The notes beneath the pieces were generated by a model. It was not told the origin of the DNA. It saw only the letters and a list, made by a program, of their open reading frames with translations, and did not search any database. A DNA stretch of 34,679 nucleotides from an uncultured Acetobacteraceae bacterium (GTDB lineage Bacteria > Pseudomonadota > Alphaproteobacteria > Acetobacterales > Acetobacteraceae), in assembly GCA_903895595.1 (NCBI GenBank), contig CAITUP010000037.1:1-34679 (forward strand), written 5' to 3'. Positions 25,631-33,739 of the stretch are shown in pieces (positions within the stretch are counted from its first letter, which is position 1; the number at the start of each line of letters is the position of its first letter). The position numbers and the translations under genes were made by a program.

Positions 25631-27994
25631 TTGCCCGACCGGATGGAGGTCGTACCGCTGGATCTGGATCCCCTCGCCGAACAATCGCGGCGGCGACGGA
25701 CCCTGCTGCGCATCGCGCTCCCGCTCGGCGGTGTCGGTTTGATCGTCGGCTTCCTGCTCGGCATCGCTGTTTACGCCGACAGCGCCAACCGCGCCGGGGT
25801 GCTCGGACTGTCGGAGACATTGTTGTCCAGCCTGCGGGACCGGATCGCGTCCCAGGTTTCGTCCTATCTCGAACCCGCGTCCCACGCGATTCTGCTGGCG
25901 CAGAGCATCGTCGGCCGGGGCGGCGCCACCGACCGGGCCGAGGAAGCGCGTGTTCTGGCGACATCGGTCCTTCATGAAACGCCGCAGATCGCCAACGTGT
26001 TGTTCGCCGACGCCGCCGGCAATTTCATGCTCGTCCGCCGTGCGCCCGAAACCACGAAGGGCGGCATCGAAATCAAACATATCGGCGTGACGGCCGGGCA
26101 CCGTGTCGTCGAATGGACGACACGCGACCGAGCGGGGGCCGTGGTCGCCCATCGCGAGGATCCCGAGGACGCTTACGATGCCAGGACTCGCGGCTGGTTC
26201 ACCGGCGCGCGCGAATCCGACGACGTGTTCTGGACCGAGCCGTACATCTTCTTCTCAGAACGCGCGCCGGGGATCACCGCCGCGGTGCGCGGCCCGGACC
26301 CGGAACCGGACATCGTCGGGGTGGACATACGGCTGGACGCGCTGTCGCGGTTCCTCGGCGGCCTCGCCATTGGCCGCACTGGCCGTGCTTATATCGTGGC
26401 CGAGACCGGCGAAATGATCGCCGGCCCCGATCCCGCCAAAATCATGCGCCAGCGCGACGGTAAACCGGTTCCGGCGCATATCGACGACGTCGGCGATACC
26501 GATCTGATCGCGGGCTGGGATCATTTCCGCGTGAGCGGGCAGGGGACCCGAATCATCGAATCCAACGGCCGCCGCCTGATATCCATCGTCGTGCCGCTGA
26601 CTGGCGCGGCGAACGATGCCAAAGGCTGGCTCTTGCTGATCACTGTGCCGGAGGCCGAGTTCAGCGGCTTCGTCACCGCCAACTCCCAGACCGCGGCGTT
26701 ACTGTCGCTGGTCGTGGTGGCGCTCGCGATCGGGTTGGGCGTGCTGCTGGTGCGTCAGGGGCTGCGCGCCGACCGAGCGGATCGCGCGGTGGCGGAACGG
26801 TCGGAAGCAGTGCGACTGCAAAGTGCGGCCTTCGCGCGCATGACGACGGAAGCGGAGATGTTCGATGCCGCCGGCTCGCCGCCCGAAGCCCTGACGGAAA
26901 CGCTGGCCGAGGCCACGGGCGCCCGCCGCGCGGGATTCTGGCGGATGGTGGAGGGCGACCGCATCCTGCGGTGCGAGGACAGTTACGAGCCCGCGACCAG
27001 CGGCCATGTCGGCGGTCTGGAACTGGCGCGTCAGGAAGTCCCCGCGTTGATGGAGGCTTTGTCCGCCGGAATGGAAATCGACGTGCCCGATGCGCGGGCG
27101 GACCGGCGTACCGCACCGCTGCACGCGATGCTGATGAAGCATCTCGGCAGCACCGCATTGTTCGTCGTCCCGGTGATGCATGCGGGGTTGAACCCAGGCG
27201 AACGGATCGCGGTTGGCGCCGTGTTTCTGGAAGATGCCCGCCGAGACCCCGCCGCGCGCGATATCGCCCGAGCCTGCGCGACGCTGATCGCGTTGCGTAC
27301 CCCGATGTCGGCGACGCTCGCCGCCGAACCGGATGCTCGGCCGCGCCCACAGCCGGTTGCAGCGGTCGTAACAGCCGAACAGGAACGGGAATTCGACCCG
27401 GCTTTGACGGTTTATCGTCTGACCAATGCCGGTTTCGCGGCGCGGTCTTATCCGATGGTGGCGGTGCTGGTGCTGCGCTTGCCGGAAACCGCCATCGCGT
27501 TGGCCGCGCCGAACCCGGGGCAGGGACCGCCCGAGACATTGGCGCACACGATCGCCGCCGCCGCTCAGGACGCCGCCGCGACGCACGGCATCGGATATGT
27601 CAAAATGCTCGGTTCGCAGATTGTGGCGGCGGCCGGGATCGAAGACGGAGCCGCCACGGCTGCCGCGCGTCTGGCGGATATGGCGGTCGCGCTGCGGGAG
27701 CGCTGCGAAGCGCTGCTGGAGGATGTGGAGGACCCGGCGGCTTTCGCCATGGGCCTGGATGTTGGCTTGGCGCTGGGCGGGATGGTGGGCGCCGATCCCG
27801 GCATCTTTAACCTGTGGGGCGAAGCGGTGCGCGGCGCCGAGGCCTTGGCGGCCTCCGCCCCCGAAGGCGCGATTCAGGCCAGCGACAGCGCGTACGGGTT
27901 GCTGCGACAGGACTTCCTGTTTCGCCCGCGCGGCCGCTTCTTCCGTCCGGATATCGGTGAATCCCCGCTCTATGTGCTGGCCGGCCGGGTATGA
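25631..27994 (+). CDS. Membrane sensor: dCache domain, GAF-like region and catalytically degenerate class III cyclase domain
   Basis: A 787-residue protein. After a membrane helix (about 25-48) comes a periplasmic dCache domain (about 50-345) with YDARTRGWFTGA (from 182) and WTEPYIFF. A second helix (about 352-376) is followed by a GAF-like region (about 395-570) and a domain with the class III adenylate/guanylate cyclase pattern (about 600-785). Catalytic residues are missing: the first metal Asp is Arg616 (VLVLRL), the second is Ser662 (KMLGSQIVAAAG), and in WGEAVRGAEA the transition-state Asn and Arg are Arg734 and Ala738. It should therefore sense but not make cAMP. A TTG start at 25631 follows AGGAAGG; ATG 25643 is an alternative. 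Its stop shares ATGA with the permease gene. Confidence 0.85.
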   Translation: MPDRMEVVPLDLDPLAEQSRRRRTLLRIALPLGGVGLIVGFLLGIAVYADSANRAGVLGLSETLLSSLRDRIASQVSSYLEPASHAILLAQSIVGRGGATDRAEEARVLATSVLHETPQIANVLFADAAGNFMLVRRAPETTKGGIEIKHIGVTAGHRVVEWTTRDRAGAVVAHREDPEDAYDARTRGWFTGARESDDVFWTEPYIFFSERAPGITAAVRGPDPEPDIVGVDIRLDALSRFLGGLAIGRTGRAYIVAETGEMIAGPDPAKIMRQRDGKPVPAHIDDVGDTDLIAGWDHFRVSGQGTRIIESNGRRLISIVVPLTGAANDAKGWLLLITVPEAEFSGFVTANSQTAALLSLVVVALAIGLGVLLVRQGLRADRADRAVAERSEAVRLQSAAFARMTTEAEMFDAAGSPPEALTETLAEATGARRAGFWRMVEGDRILRCEDSYEPATSGHVGGLELARQEVPALMEALSAGMEIDVPDARADRRTAPLHAMLMKHLGSTALFVVPVMHAGLNPGERIAVGAVFLEDARRDPAARDIARACATLIALRTPMSATLAAEPDARPRPQPVAAVVTAEQEREFDPALTVYRLTNAGFAARSYPMVAVLVLRLPETAIALAAPNPGQGPPETLAHTIAAAAQDAAATHGIGYVKMLGSQIVAAAGIEDGAATAAARLADMAVALRERCEALLEDVEDPAAFAMGLDVGLALGGMVGADPGIFNLWGEAVRGAEALAASAPEGAIQASDSAYGLLRQDFLFRPRGRFFRPDIGESPLYVLAGRV

Positions 27995-28779
27995 GTCCGC
28001 GCGGCATCCTCGCGGCGATCGGCCGGCCGGCCAAGGCGCGGGTCGGATTCGTTCTGCAAACGATCGCCATGGCCTGGGGCGTGCTGCGGGAAGGCGCGCA
28101 TCCCAGCACCTGGCGGCGTTCGGTGCGGCGGCGCTGCCGGATCAGCCTGACCCGCTCCGTGGCGGGGTCCCTCGGCACGGTCGTGGTGACGGGGTTAATC
28201 GTCGGTGTCGGATTGGTATTCGAAACGATATACTGGCTGCGGAACCTTGGGCAGGAGGCGCAGATCGGCCGTGTTCTGGTCGCCGTACTGATCCGCGAAC
28301 TGACTCCGCTGCTGATCGGCATCATCCTGCTGGGCCGCGGCGGCATGGCCGCCATCTCGGAATTGGGGGAACTGGCGACCGAGGGAGAAGTCGCGGTGCT
28401 GCGCGCCGAGGGCATCGATATCTTCCAATACCTCGTGCTGCCGCGCGCCTTTGCGTTCGCGTTCGGCGGCTTCGCATTGGGCACGATGTTTGTCGTGACC
28501 GCGTTGGTCTCGGGCTTCGTGACGGGCAGCTTGACGGGCTCGGTCCACACATCGGTTCTGGTATTTCTGGACGATGTGCTGCGCGCGGCGACGGTATCGG
28601 ACCTGATCGTCTTTCCCGCCAAACTGCTTCTAATCGGTCTGCTGATCGCCGTGGTCTGCTGCGCCACCGGCCTGGGTGCCGATGAGGCCGATACCGGGGC
28701 CGACCTGCTGCCGCGCGGCTTCACCCGGGGCATCACCGCGGTGCTGGCGATCACGCTTGTGTTGAGCGTGCTGCTGTGA
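27991..28779 (+). CDS. MlaE-family ABC permease with altered coupling loop
   Basis: A 262-residue membrane protein of the MlaE/YrbE family, with a long amphipathic N-terminus and about five hydrophobic segments. The family core LIRELTPLLIGIILLGRGG and VLPRAFAFAFGGFALG are clear. In the cytoplasmic loop that contacts the ATPase, the usual T-E-Q-I-D-A-L is replaced by T-E131-G132-E133-V (ELGELATEGEVAVL), losing the conserved Gln. MlaE proteins move phospholipids between the inner membrane and an MCE protein. It is coupled by ATGA to the sensor upstream and by GTGA to the ABC-like gene downstream. Family is firm; direction and lipid are unknown. Confidence 0.9.
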   Translation: MSPRGILAAIGRPAKARVGFVLQTIAMAWGVLREGAHPSTWRRSVRRRCRISLTRSVAGSLGTVVVTGLIVGVGLVFETIYWLRNLGQEAQIGRVLVAVLIRELTPLLIGIILLGRGGMAAISELGELATEGEVAVLRAEGIDIFQYLVLPRAFAFAFGGFALGTMFVVTALVSGFVTGSLTGSVHTSVLVFLDDVLRAATVSDLIVFPAKLLLIGLLIAVVCCATGLGADEADTGADLLPRGFTRGITAVLAITLVLSVLL

Positions 28780-29489
28780 GCGCGATACCGATCCTCGATC
28801 TGACCGGAGCACGGGCGGTCAGCGCGCTGCTGCCCTACGCGGCGTTGAACTTGACCGTATCCGATGGCGATTTCGTGCTGATCGAAATCCAGGAGCCGCG
28901 CAACGGCAGCGTGTTCGCCGATCTCTGCGCGGGTCTGGTGCCCATCGACGCCGGCTGTGTCCGATTCCTCGGCCGCGACTGGCAGACGACGCCGTACCGG
29001 CTGGCCAACGCGCTGCGGGGCCGCATCGGACGCCTGTTCCAGCAGCCTCTGCGCGAAGACACGCCGGATGTCGCCGCGCGTGTCCTGTTGGCGCAAACGT
29101 TCCACACACGCATCCCGGACGACGTGCTGCGGGCCGAGGCGACCGCTTTGGCCCAACGGTTCGGCCTTCCCGGTCTGCCCACGGGTCCCGCGAGGTTGCT
29201 GTCCGAAACGGATTTGCTGCGGGCGGCCTGCGTCAGGGCATTTCTGGGCGAGCCGCGACTCGTCGTGCTGGAAATACCCTCCGCGACGCAGGAGGACACG
29301 TTGTTGGACGCAGTGCTGAGCGAGGGCGCGGCCGCGCGCAGCCGGGGCGCCGGCGTGATCTGGCTGACGATGCCGGGTCCGGTCTTGCGCGACCGGTCGG
29401 TCATGCCGACGCTGCGCCTGCGGCTGAGCGATGCGGAACTGGCGCCGATTCGTCCCGGCAGGCTGGTGGACCAGGGGGTTCGGATATGA
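28776..29489 (+). CDS. Degenerate MlaF-type ABC protein lacking all ATP-hydrolysis motifs
   Basis: A 237-residue protein that aligns along its length with MlaF-type ABC ATPases by position and secondary pattern (LNLTVSDGDFVLIEI, AGLVPIDAGCVRFLGRDW, RIGRLFQQPL, ACVRAFLGEPRLVVLEIPSA). The catalytic motifs are gone. Walker A reads IQEPRNGS (38-45), with Gly44 in place of the Lys. The signature reads LLSETD (141-146). Walker B reads LVVLEIP, with Glu166-Ile167 for Asp-Glu. The H-loop His is Met199. Only the Q-loop Gln89 stays. The gene is intact and overlaps both neighbours by 4 nt (GTGA, ATGA), so it is not decaying. It probably acts as a structural partner of the permease or needs another ATPase. 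Confidence 0.85.
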   Translation: MSAIPILDLTGARAVSALLPYAALNLTVSDGDFVLIEIQEPRNGSVFADLCAGLVPIDAGCVRFLGRDWQTTPYRLANALRGRIGRLFQQPLREDTPDVAARVLLAQTFHTRIPDDVLRAEATALAQRFGLPGLPTGPARLLSETDLLRAACVRAFLGEPRLVVLEIPSATQEDTLLDAVLSEGAAARSRGAGVIWLTMPGPVLRDRSVMPTLRLRLSDAELAPIRPGRLVDQGVRI

Positions 29490-30439
29490 AGATCCTGCGA
29501 AACACCGACGAATGGGTCGGGCTGCTGGTGGTTGTCAGCGTCGTGCTGTTCGTCGCCGCCGCGCTGCATATCGGCGGCCTCAGCGGCTGGTTTCGCCCGG
29601 TCGTCAAGCTACAGGTGGTGCTCCCGGAAGGCGGCGGCCAGGGTCTCGCGGCGGGTTCGGATATCGAGGTGCTGGGCACGAAAGTCGGCTCCGTGAAGCG
29701 GATCGTCGTCGGCGCGAACCAAAAGATTTATGCCGATGCGGAACTGGAGGAACAGGCGAAAGGCTTCGTCCGCCGAGACAGCACCGCGGTGATCAAGAAA
29801 AGCTTCGGCATCGTAGGCGCGGCGTTGCTGGATATATCTCGTGGCAGCGGTGCCGAAATGGATTGGCATCATGCGGTGATCGAGGCGACAGCGGAACGGG
29901 CCCCGACCGAGAATATCGGGGCGATGATCGATGAGGTGAAAAAGAAGGTCTACCCGGCACTCGACGACCTCGGCCGCACGATCAAGGCGGCGGCGGAGAT
30001 CGTGGAACGGATCAACCGCGGCGAGGGTAATGTCGGCCGCCTGCTGAAGGACGACGCGATCGCGGTGAAAACCGAGGAGATCGTGGCCAACGTGAAAATC
30101 ATGTCCGATGAGCTGAAGGCCGAACTCGCCGCGATCCGGGGCCTGACGGATAAGGTCACCCGGCCCGACGGCGTGCCGGCATTGCTGAAGCGGATCGATG
30201 CGACCATGGCCTCGGTCCAGAAAGCGGCGCACGACTTGGCGGAAACGACACCGCACGCCCCGACGATTGCGCGCAATGTTGCCGGCGGCACCGCCAATCT
30301 GCCGGCCTTGCTGACCCAGACGCAACAGACGTTGGTGGAACTGGAAAAATTGGCGACCCAGCTACGCCACACATGGCCGCTGTCGGGCGCGGCGGCACCG
30401 GAGTCCAGGCGACTGCCGCCGGGGGATGTGAAGCCATGA
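29486..30439 (+). CDS. MlaD-family MCE-domain lipid transport protein
   Basis: A 317-residue protein with one N-terminal membrane helix (about 10-30) and a single MCE domain (about 38-120: GLAAGSDIEVLGTKVGSVKRI, RRDSTAVIKKSFGIVGAALLDIS). A long helical C-terminal part (about 140-295) follows, probably coiled coil, and then a Pro-rich end. Single-MCE proteins form hexameric rings that carry lipids across the periplasm; a long helical tail often builds a needle or channel. It shares ATGA with the ABC-like gene upstream and with the lipoprotein gene downstream. All family features look intact, unlike its ABC neighbour. Confidence 0.95.
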   Translation: MKILRNTDEWVGLLVVVSVVLFVAAALHIGGLSGWFRPVVKLQVVLPEGGGQGLAAGSDIEVLGTKVGSVKRIVVGANQKIYADAELEEQAKGFVRRDSTAVIKKSFGIVGAALLDISRGSGAEMDWHHAVIEATAERAPTENIGAMIDEVKKKVYPALDDLGRTIKAAAEIVERINRGEGNVGRLLKDDAIAVKTEEIVANVKIMSDELKAELAAIRGLTDKVTRPDGVPALLKRIDATMASVQKAAHDLAETTPHAPTIARNVAGGTANLPALLTQTQQTLVELEKLATQLRHTWPLSGAAAPESRRLPPGDVKP

Positions 30440-31245
30440 AAAGGGCGGTCGTGCTGTTGCTGGCGGTGGTCGCGGGATGTGGCTCGCCACCCAAAGGCCC
30501 GCCGGAGGACGCGACGTTGTCCCGCTTCGCCCATGCCGGAGACAATGCCTACGCGCTGGAACACCCGGAGGAAGCGATCGGGCATTACAACTTGGCACTG
30601 GCGCGTGCCCGAGCGCGCGACGATGCGGCGGCGATTGCCGATGCGGGGTTCAATCTCGCGGCGTCGCAGCTGCGGGCGGGCAAGCCTCAGGAGGCGATCG
30701 ATACGGTCGCCGAGTTGCGGGGGGAGCTGGCTTGGTACGGGCGGTCCGATCCGGCGTTGGATCTGGTGACGGCAACAGCGTTATTCCGCTTGAACGATTT
30801 GGCCAATGCCGATGCGATTGCCTCGGTTCTGACGGCGGGAAAGGCCGCCGATGTCGCTGATGCTGCTTGGTTTTTACGCGGCATGATCGCCGATGCACGC
30901 GGCGACCGCGCCGGGTTGGAACGAGCGGCGGCTTCCTTGTCGCCGCGCGCCGACGCGGCCGACATCGCCGAATTGCGCGCACGTCTCACCGCCGACGCGG
31001 CCCTGGCCTTGAAGTCCGCAGACGCTCGGCGGGACGTGCTGGATTATCGCGGCATGGCGCGGACGATTGCCCTGGCGGCGCAATTCACGGCGGATGCGGG
31101 GCGGGCGTCGGAACTATATCTGCGGGCCGGGATGAGCGCGGCGGCGCAAGGCGATAAGGACCGTGCACGGGCGTGGCTAACGCTGGCGCGGGACCGGGCA
31201 CCGGATTCGGCCCGGCGGGCGGCGGCCGAGAAGGCGTTGCGGTGA
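30436..31245 (+). CDS. TPR-like lipoprotein of the MCE operon
   Basis: A 269-residue predicted lipoprotein. The signal peptide ends in the lipobox V-A-G-C with Cys15 as the lipid-bearing residue. The remainder is alpha-helical with TPR-like repeats (for example AYALEHPEEAIGHYNLALARA and LRAGKPQEAIDTVAELRG). It is not the PqiC/LptE-like lipoprotein usual for MCE operons, but it takes the same position, so it may be the outer-membrane partner of the MCE protein. The ATG at 30436 shares ATGA with the MlaD-like gene. Function is inferred from context only. Confidence 0.8.
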   Translation: MKRAVVLLLAVVAGCGSPPKGPPEDATLSRFAHAGDNAYALEHPEEAIGHYNLALARARARDDAAAIADAGFNLAASQLRAGKPQEAIDTVAELRGELAWYGRSDPALDLVTATALFRLNDLANADAIASVLTAGKAADVADAAWFLRGMIADARGDRAGLERAAASLSPRADAADIAELRARLTADAALALKSADARRDVLDYRGMARTIALAAQFTADAGRASELYLRAGMSAAAQGDKDRARAWLTLARDRAPDSARRAAAEKALR

Positions 31246-32708
31246 CCGGTGAGGCAAGGCCGCGGCGTGGACCGACAGGGATCGAGGCGATGGAACCCAT
31301 GACACTGTCCGACAGGATTTTCGCGGAAGCGGACCAGACGTGGTTCGCCGCCGTCTCCGGCGACTGCAATCCGATGCACATGGATGCGCTGGCCGCCCGC
31401 CGCACCATGGCGGGATATCCGGTCGTGCATGGAATCCACATGCTGCTATGGGCGTTGGACAGCCTGTTCAAAACCCAACCCGACTTTCCGTTGCCGAACG
31501 CGATCAAGGTCGGGTTCGAGAAGATGGTCTATGTCGGCGACAGCGTCCGCGCTGTGACGATCGGTCACGATCCGGCCCGTCTGCGACTGGAGGTTCAGGT
31601 CGAGGATGTCGTCGCGCTCTCCTGCGACCTGACGTTTGGCGATTCCGTGCCCGAGGCTCGGACGATCCCGGACGGACCGCTTCTGTCGCCGGCCGAACCC
31701 TTGGACCTCACGTTCGAGGAGATGGAAGACGCAAGAGGCCGCGTCCCGCCGCCGCCGAGTCTGGCGCGGATCGTCGCCGCGTTTCCGTCTTTGACCGGCG
31801 TCCTCGGGGCCGAACGCGTGGGCACGCTGGTTTCGACGTCCTATTTGGTCGGGATGGTATGTCCGGGCCTGCACTCCATCTATCGCGGCCTCAACCTGAC
31901 GCTGACGCCGGAAGGTGCCGGCGACGGGCTGCGCTTTCGGGTTCGGCATGCCGATGAGGATTACCGCTTCCTCCGCCTTGGCGTCGCGGGCGGTGGTCTG
32001 GCGGGCGATATCGATTGCAATGCACGCCCCGCGCCCGCCGCTCAGGCCGATATGGCCAAGATCGCCCAACATGTCGCCGCCGGCGAGTTCGCTGACGTCC
32101 ATGCGCTGGTGGTCGGCGGGTCCCGCGGGCTGGGGGAAGTGGTGGCCAAGGCGCTCGCGGTCGGTGGCGCGCGCGTCACGCTGACCTATGCCGTCGGCAT
32201 CGCCGATGCGGCGCGCGTGCGGGATGAGATCGTGGCGTTCGGGGGGCAATGCGACATCCTGCGCTACGATGTCCGCGAAGGCGCGGAGCAGCTGTCGGCC
32301 CTGCAATTGGTTCCCACCGCTGTATACTACATGGCTACGCCCGCGATCTTCCGGCGGGCGGGCATTGCCTATTCAGACGCCAAGTTCCAGGATTTCTTCC
32401 GCTTCTATGTCACCGGTTTCAGCGCGCTGTGCCAAGGGCTGGCCCGTCAAGGCGGCAAGGACATCGCGGTCTTCTACCCATCCTCCACCGCGGTGGAGGA
32501 CCGGCCCGCGAACATGACCGAGTATGCCATGGCCAAGGCCGCGGGCGAGCTTCTGTGCGCCGACATGGCAAAGTTCGAGAAATGGCGTCGTATCGTGGTG
32601 CGCCGCCTACCACGCCTGCCAACGGATCAGACCGCTACCTTGTTCGAGGCCGAGTCCGAAGACCCGTTACTGGCCATGCTGCCGATTGTCCGGGACATGC
32701 ATCGCTAG
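31242..32708 (+). CDS. Double-hotdog (MaoC-like) plus SDR fusion enzyme
   Basis: A 488-residue fusion. The first hotdog (about 20-130) has the R-hydratase motif SGDCNPMHMD (Asp41, His46) and VVHGIHML. A second hotdog-like part (about 165-275) has PGLHSIYRGLNLTL. The C-terminal SDR domain (about 285-488) has VGGSRGLGE (from 292), Ser414/415 and Tyr428-x3-Lys432. Hydratase and ketoreductase together suggest interconversion of enoyl, 3-hydroxy and 3-keto acyl groups, perhaps on the acyl carrier protein encoded at 33346-33591. GTG 31242 shares GTGA with the lipoprotein gene and has GAGAAGG upstream; ATG 31290 is an alternative start. The stop overlaps the convergent gene in CTAG. Confidence 0.85.
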   Translation: MTGEARPRRGPTGIEAMEPMTLSDRIFAEADQTWFAAVSGDCNPMHMDALAARRTMAGYPVVHGIHMLLWALDSLFKTQPDFPLPNAIKVGFEKMVYVGDSVRAVTIGHDPARLRLEVQVEDVVALSCDLTFGDSVPEARTIPDGPLLSPAEPLDLTFEEMEDARGRVPPPPSLARIVAAFPSLTGVLGAERVGTLVSTSYLVGMVCPGLHSIYRGLNLTLTPEGAGDGLRFRVRHADEDYRFLRLGVAGGGLAGDIDCNARPAPAAQADMAKIAQHVAAGEFADVHALVVGGSRGLGEVVAKALAVGGARVTLTYAVGIADAARVRDEIVAFGGQCDILRYDVREGAEQLSALQLVPTAVYYMATPAIFRRAGIAYSDAKFQDFFRFYVTGFSALCQGLARQGGKDIAVFYPSSTAVEDRPANMTEYAMAKAAGELLCADMAKFEKWRRIVVRRLPRLPTDQTATLFEAESEDPLLAMLPIVRDMHR

Positions 32709-33331
32709 CCGCCGTTCGCGACTGTCCGGCAAATCTTCTCCCAGCTTGCAATGGGCACATTGTCCGCGGCGGAGACTTTCGCGTCCCACTCGACGTAGCC
32801 GCTCCAGAGGCCGGGTTCGACCTCGGTGACCGTTCCCGGCTCGCAACCGGGACTGGAGAGGCGCACCGCGATCAGACGGTTGGCGGGGTTGTACTTCTTT
32901 ACGCAGGCACCCATGCGCGCGATGTCGGCGTCCGTCATGCGGAACTGCCATTCCTTGAACACCAGGATTTTCTCGGCGTCCTCCAGCGTTTCCAACAGGC
33001 TTCGGCGCAGGAACTGGATGCGCTTATGGGCGGTTTTCAGGAGTTCTTCCGTGTCGACCGAACCGATCTTCGCGTAGAGGTGCAGGGAGAAGTTGGGCGT
33101 CTGCACGTCCCAGTCCTGGTTCGGGCCGGGAATCAGATACAGGTTCGCGATGTCCTGTATTTCGGCGAATTCGTTCTCGAGGCTGGCGATCAGCCCCTCG
33201 ACCGCGATCGCTGGCCAACGCAGCAAGCCCAGCGGTTCGGCGCCGTGGTAGCGCTGCACCAAGCCGAACTCGCAGTTCGCGCCCAGGCTTTCGAAGCCCT
33301 GGTAGAAAGCCTGATCTTGGGGAGGATTCAT
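32705..33331 (-). CDS. Uncharacterised NCEFG-motif protein
   Basis: A 208-residue soluble protein with no signal peptide or membrane helix. Near the N-terminus it has SLGANCEFGLVQR followed by AEPLGLLRW, a pattern that I associate with uncharacterised proteins near polysaccharide or glycosyltransferase genes, with a loose likeness to the papain-like DUF1796 family (Cys20 as candidate nucleophile). Later conserved-looking segments are FSLHLYAK and LVFKEWQ. It lies 14 bp downstream of the acyl carrier protein gene on the same strand, so the pair probably forms an operon. No function can be given with confidence. Confidence 0.7.
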   Translation of the reverse strand: MNPPQDQAFYQGFESLGANCEFGLVQRYHGAEPLGLLRWPAIAVEGLIASLENEFAEIQDIANLYLIPGPNQDWDVQTPNFSLHLYAKIGSVDTEELLKTAHKRIQFLRRSLLETLEDAEKILVFKEWQFRMTDADIARMGACVKKYNPANRLIAVRLSSPGCEPGTVTEVEPGLWSGYVEWDAKVSAADNVPIASWEKICRTVANGG

Positions 33332-33345
33332 GACCGTGCGTCCGG

Positions 33346-33591
33346 TCAGGCGGCCTGTTTGGCGCGGATCAGCGCGACGATCTCACCGATATTCTGCACC
33401 TTGTTGGCTTCCCGCGCGCGGATGCGGACGTTCATGGCCTCTTCGACCGACAGGATGATGTCGACGTAACGGAAGGAGTCCCATTTGGGGATATCGTGCG
33501 ACGTCGTCTCCGGCTTGAGAACGATGGTATCGTCGCCCAGCGAGGCGCGAAAAATGGCAGTCAGCTTTTCGTAGATTTCCGCGTCATCCAT
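33346..33591 (-). CDS. Acyl carrier protein (phosphopantetheine-binding)
   Basis: An 81-residue acidic four-helix protein. The 4'-phosphopantetheine site is Ser39 in KWDSFRYVDII, the D-S-[LF] motif of carrier proteins; the later VEEAMNVRI matches helix III. It is not the housekeeping AcpP type, which has GADSLD, but a specialised carrier. The ATG at 33591 was chosen for its GCGAGG site; ATG 33606 would add five residues. The frame is open upstream, but that part lacks carrier-like sequence. It heads a two-gene minus-strand operon with the NCEFG protein and faces the hotdog/SDR fusion gene. Confidence 0.9.
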   Translation of the reverse strand: MDDAEIYEKLTAIFRASLGDDTIVLKPETTSHDIPKWDSFRYVDIILSVEEAMNVRIRAREANKVQNIGEIVALIRAKQAA

Positions 33592-33739
33592 TGGGAGCCT
33601 CGCCATCGTCGCCAGAATGAAGCCTGATAACCATGGATCGGGGTGTTCGGCAACCGAGCGTGACGGCTGGACCGTCCCTCCGAACAGGAACCGCCGATTA
33701 TTGGCGCTTTCCCGGCACATAATGTGATACCTTCGGGGT

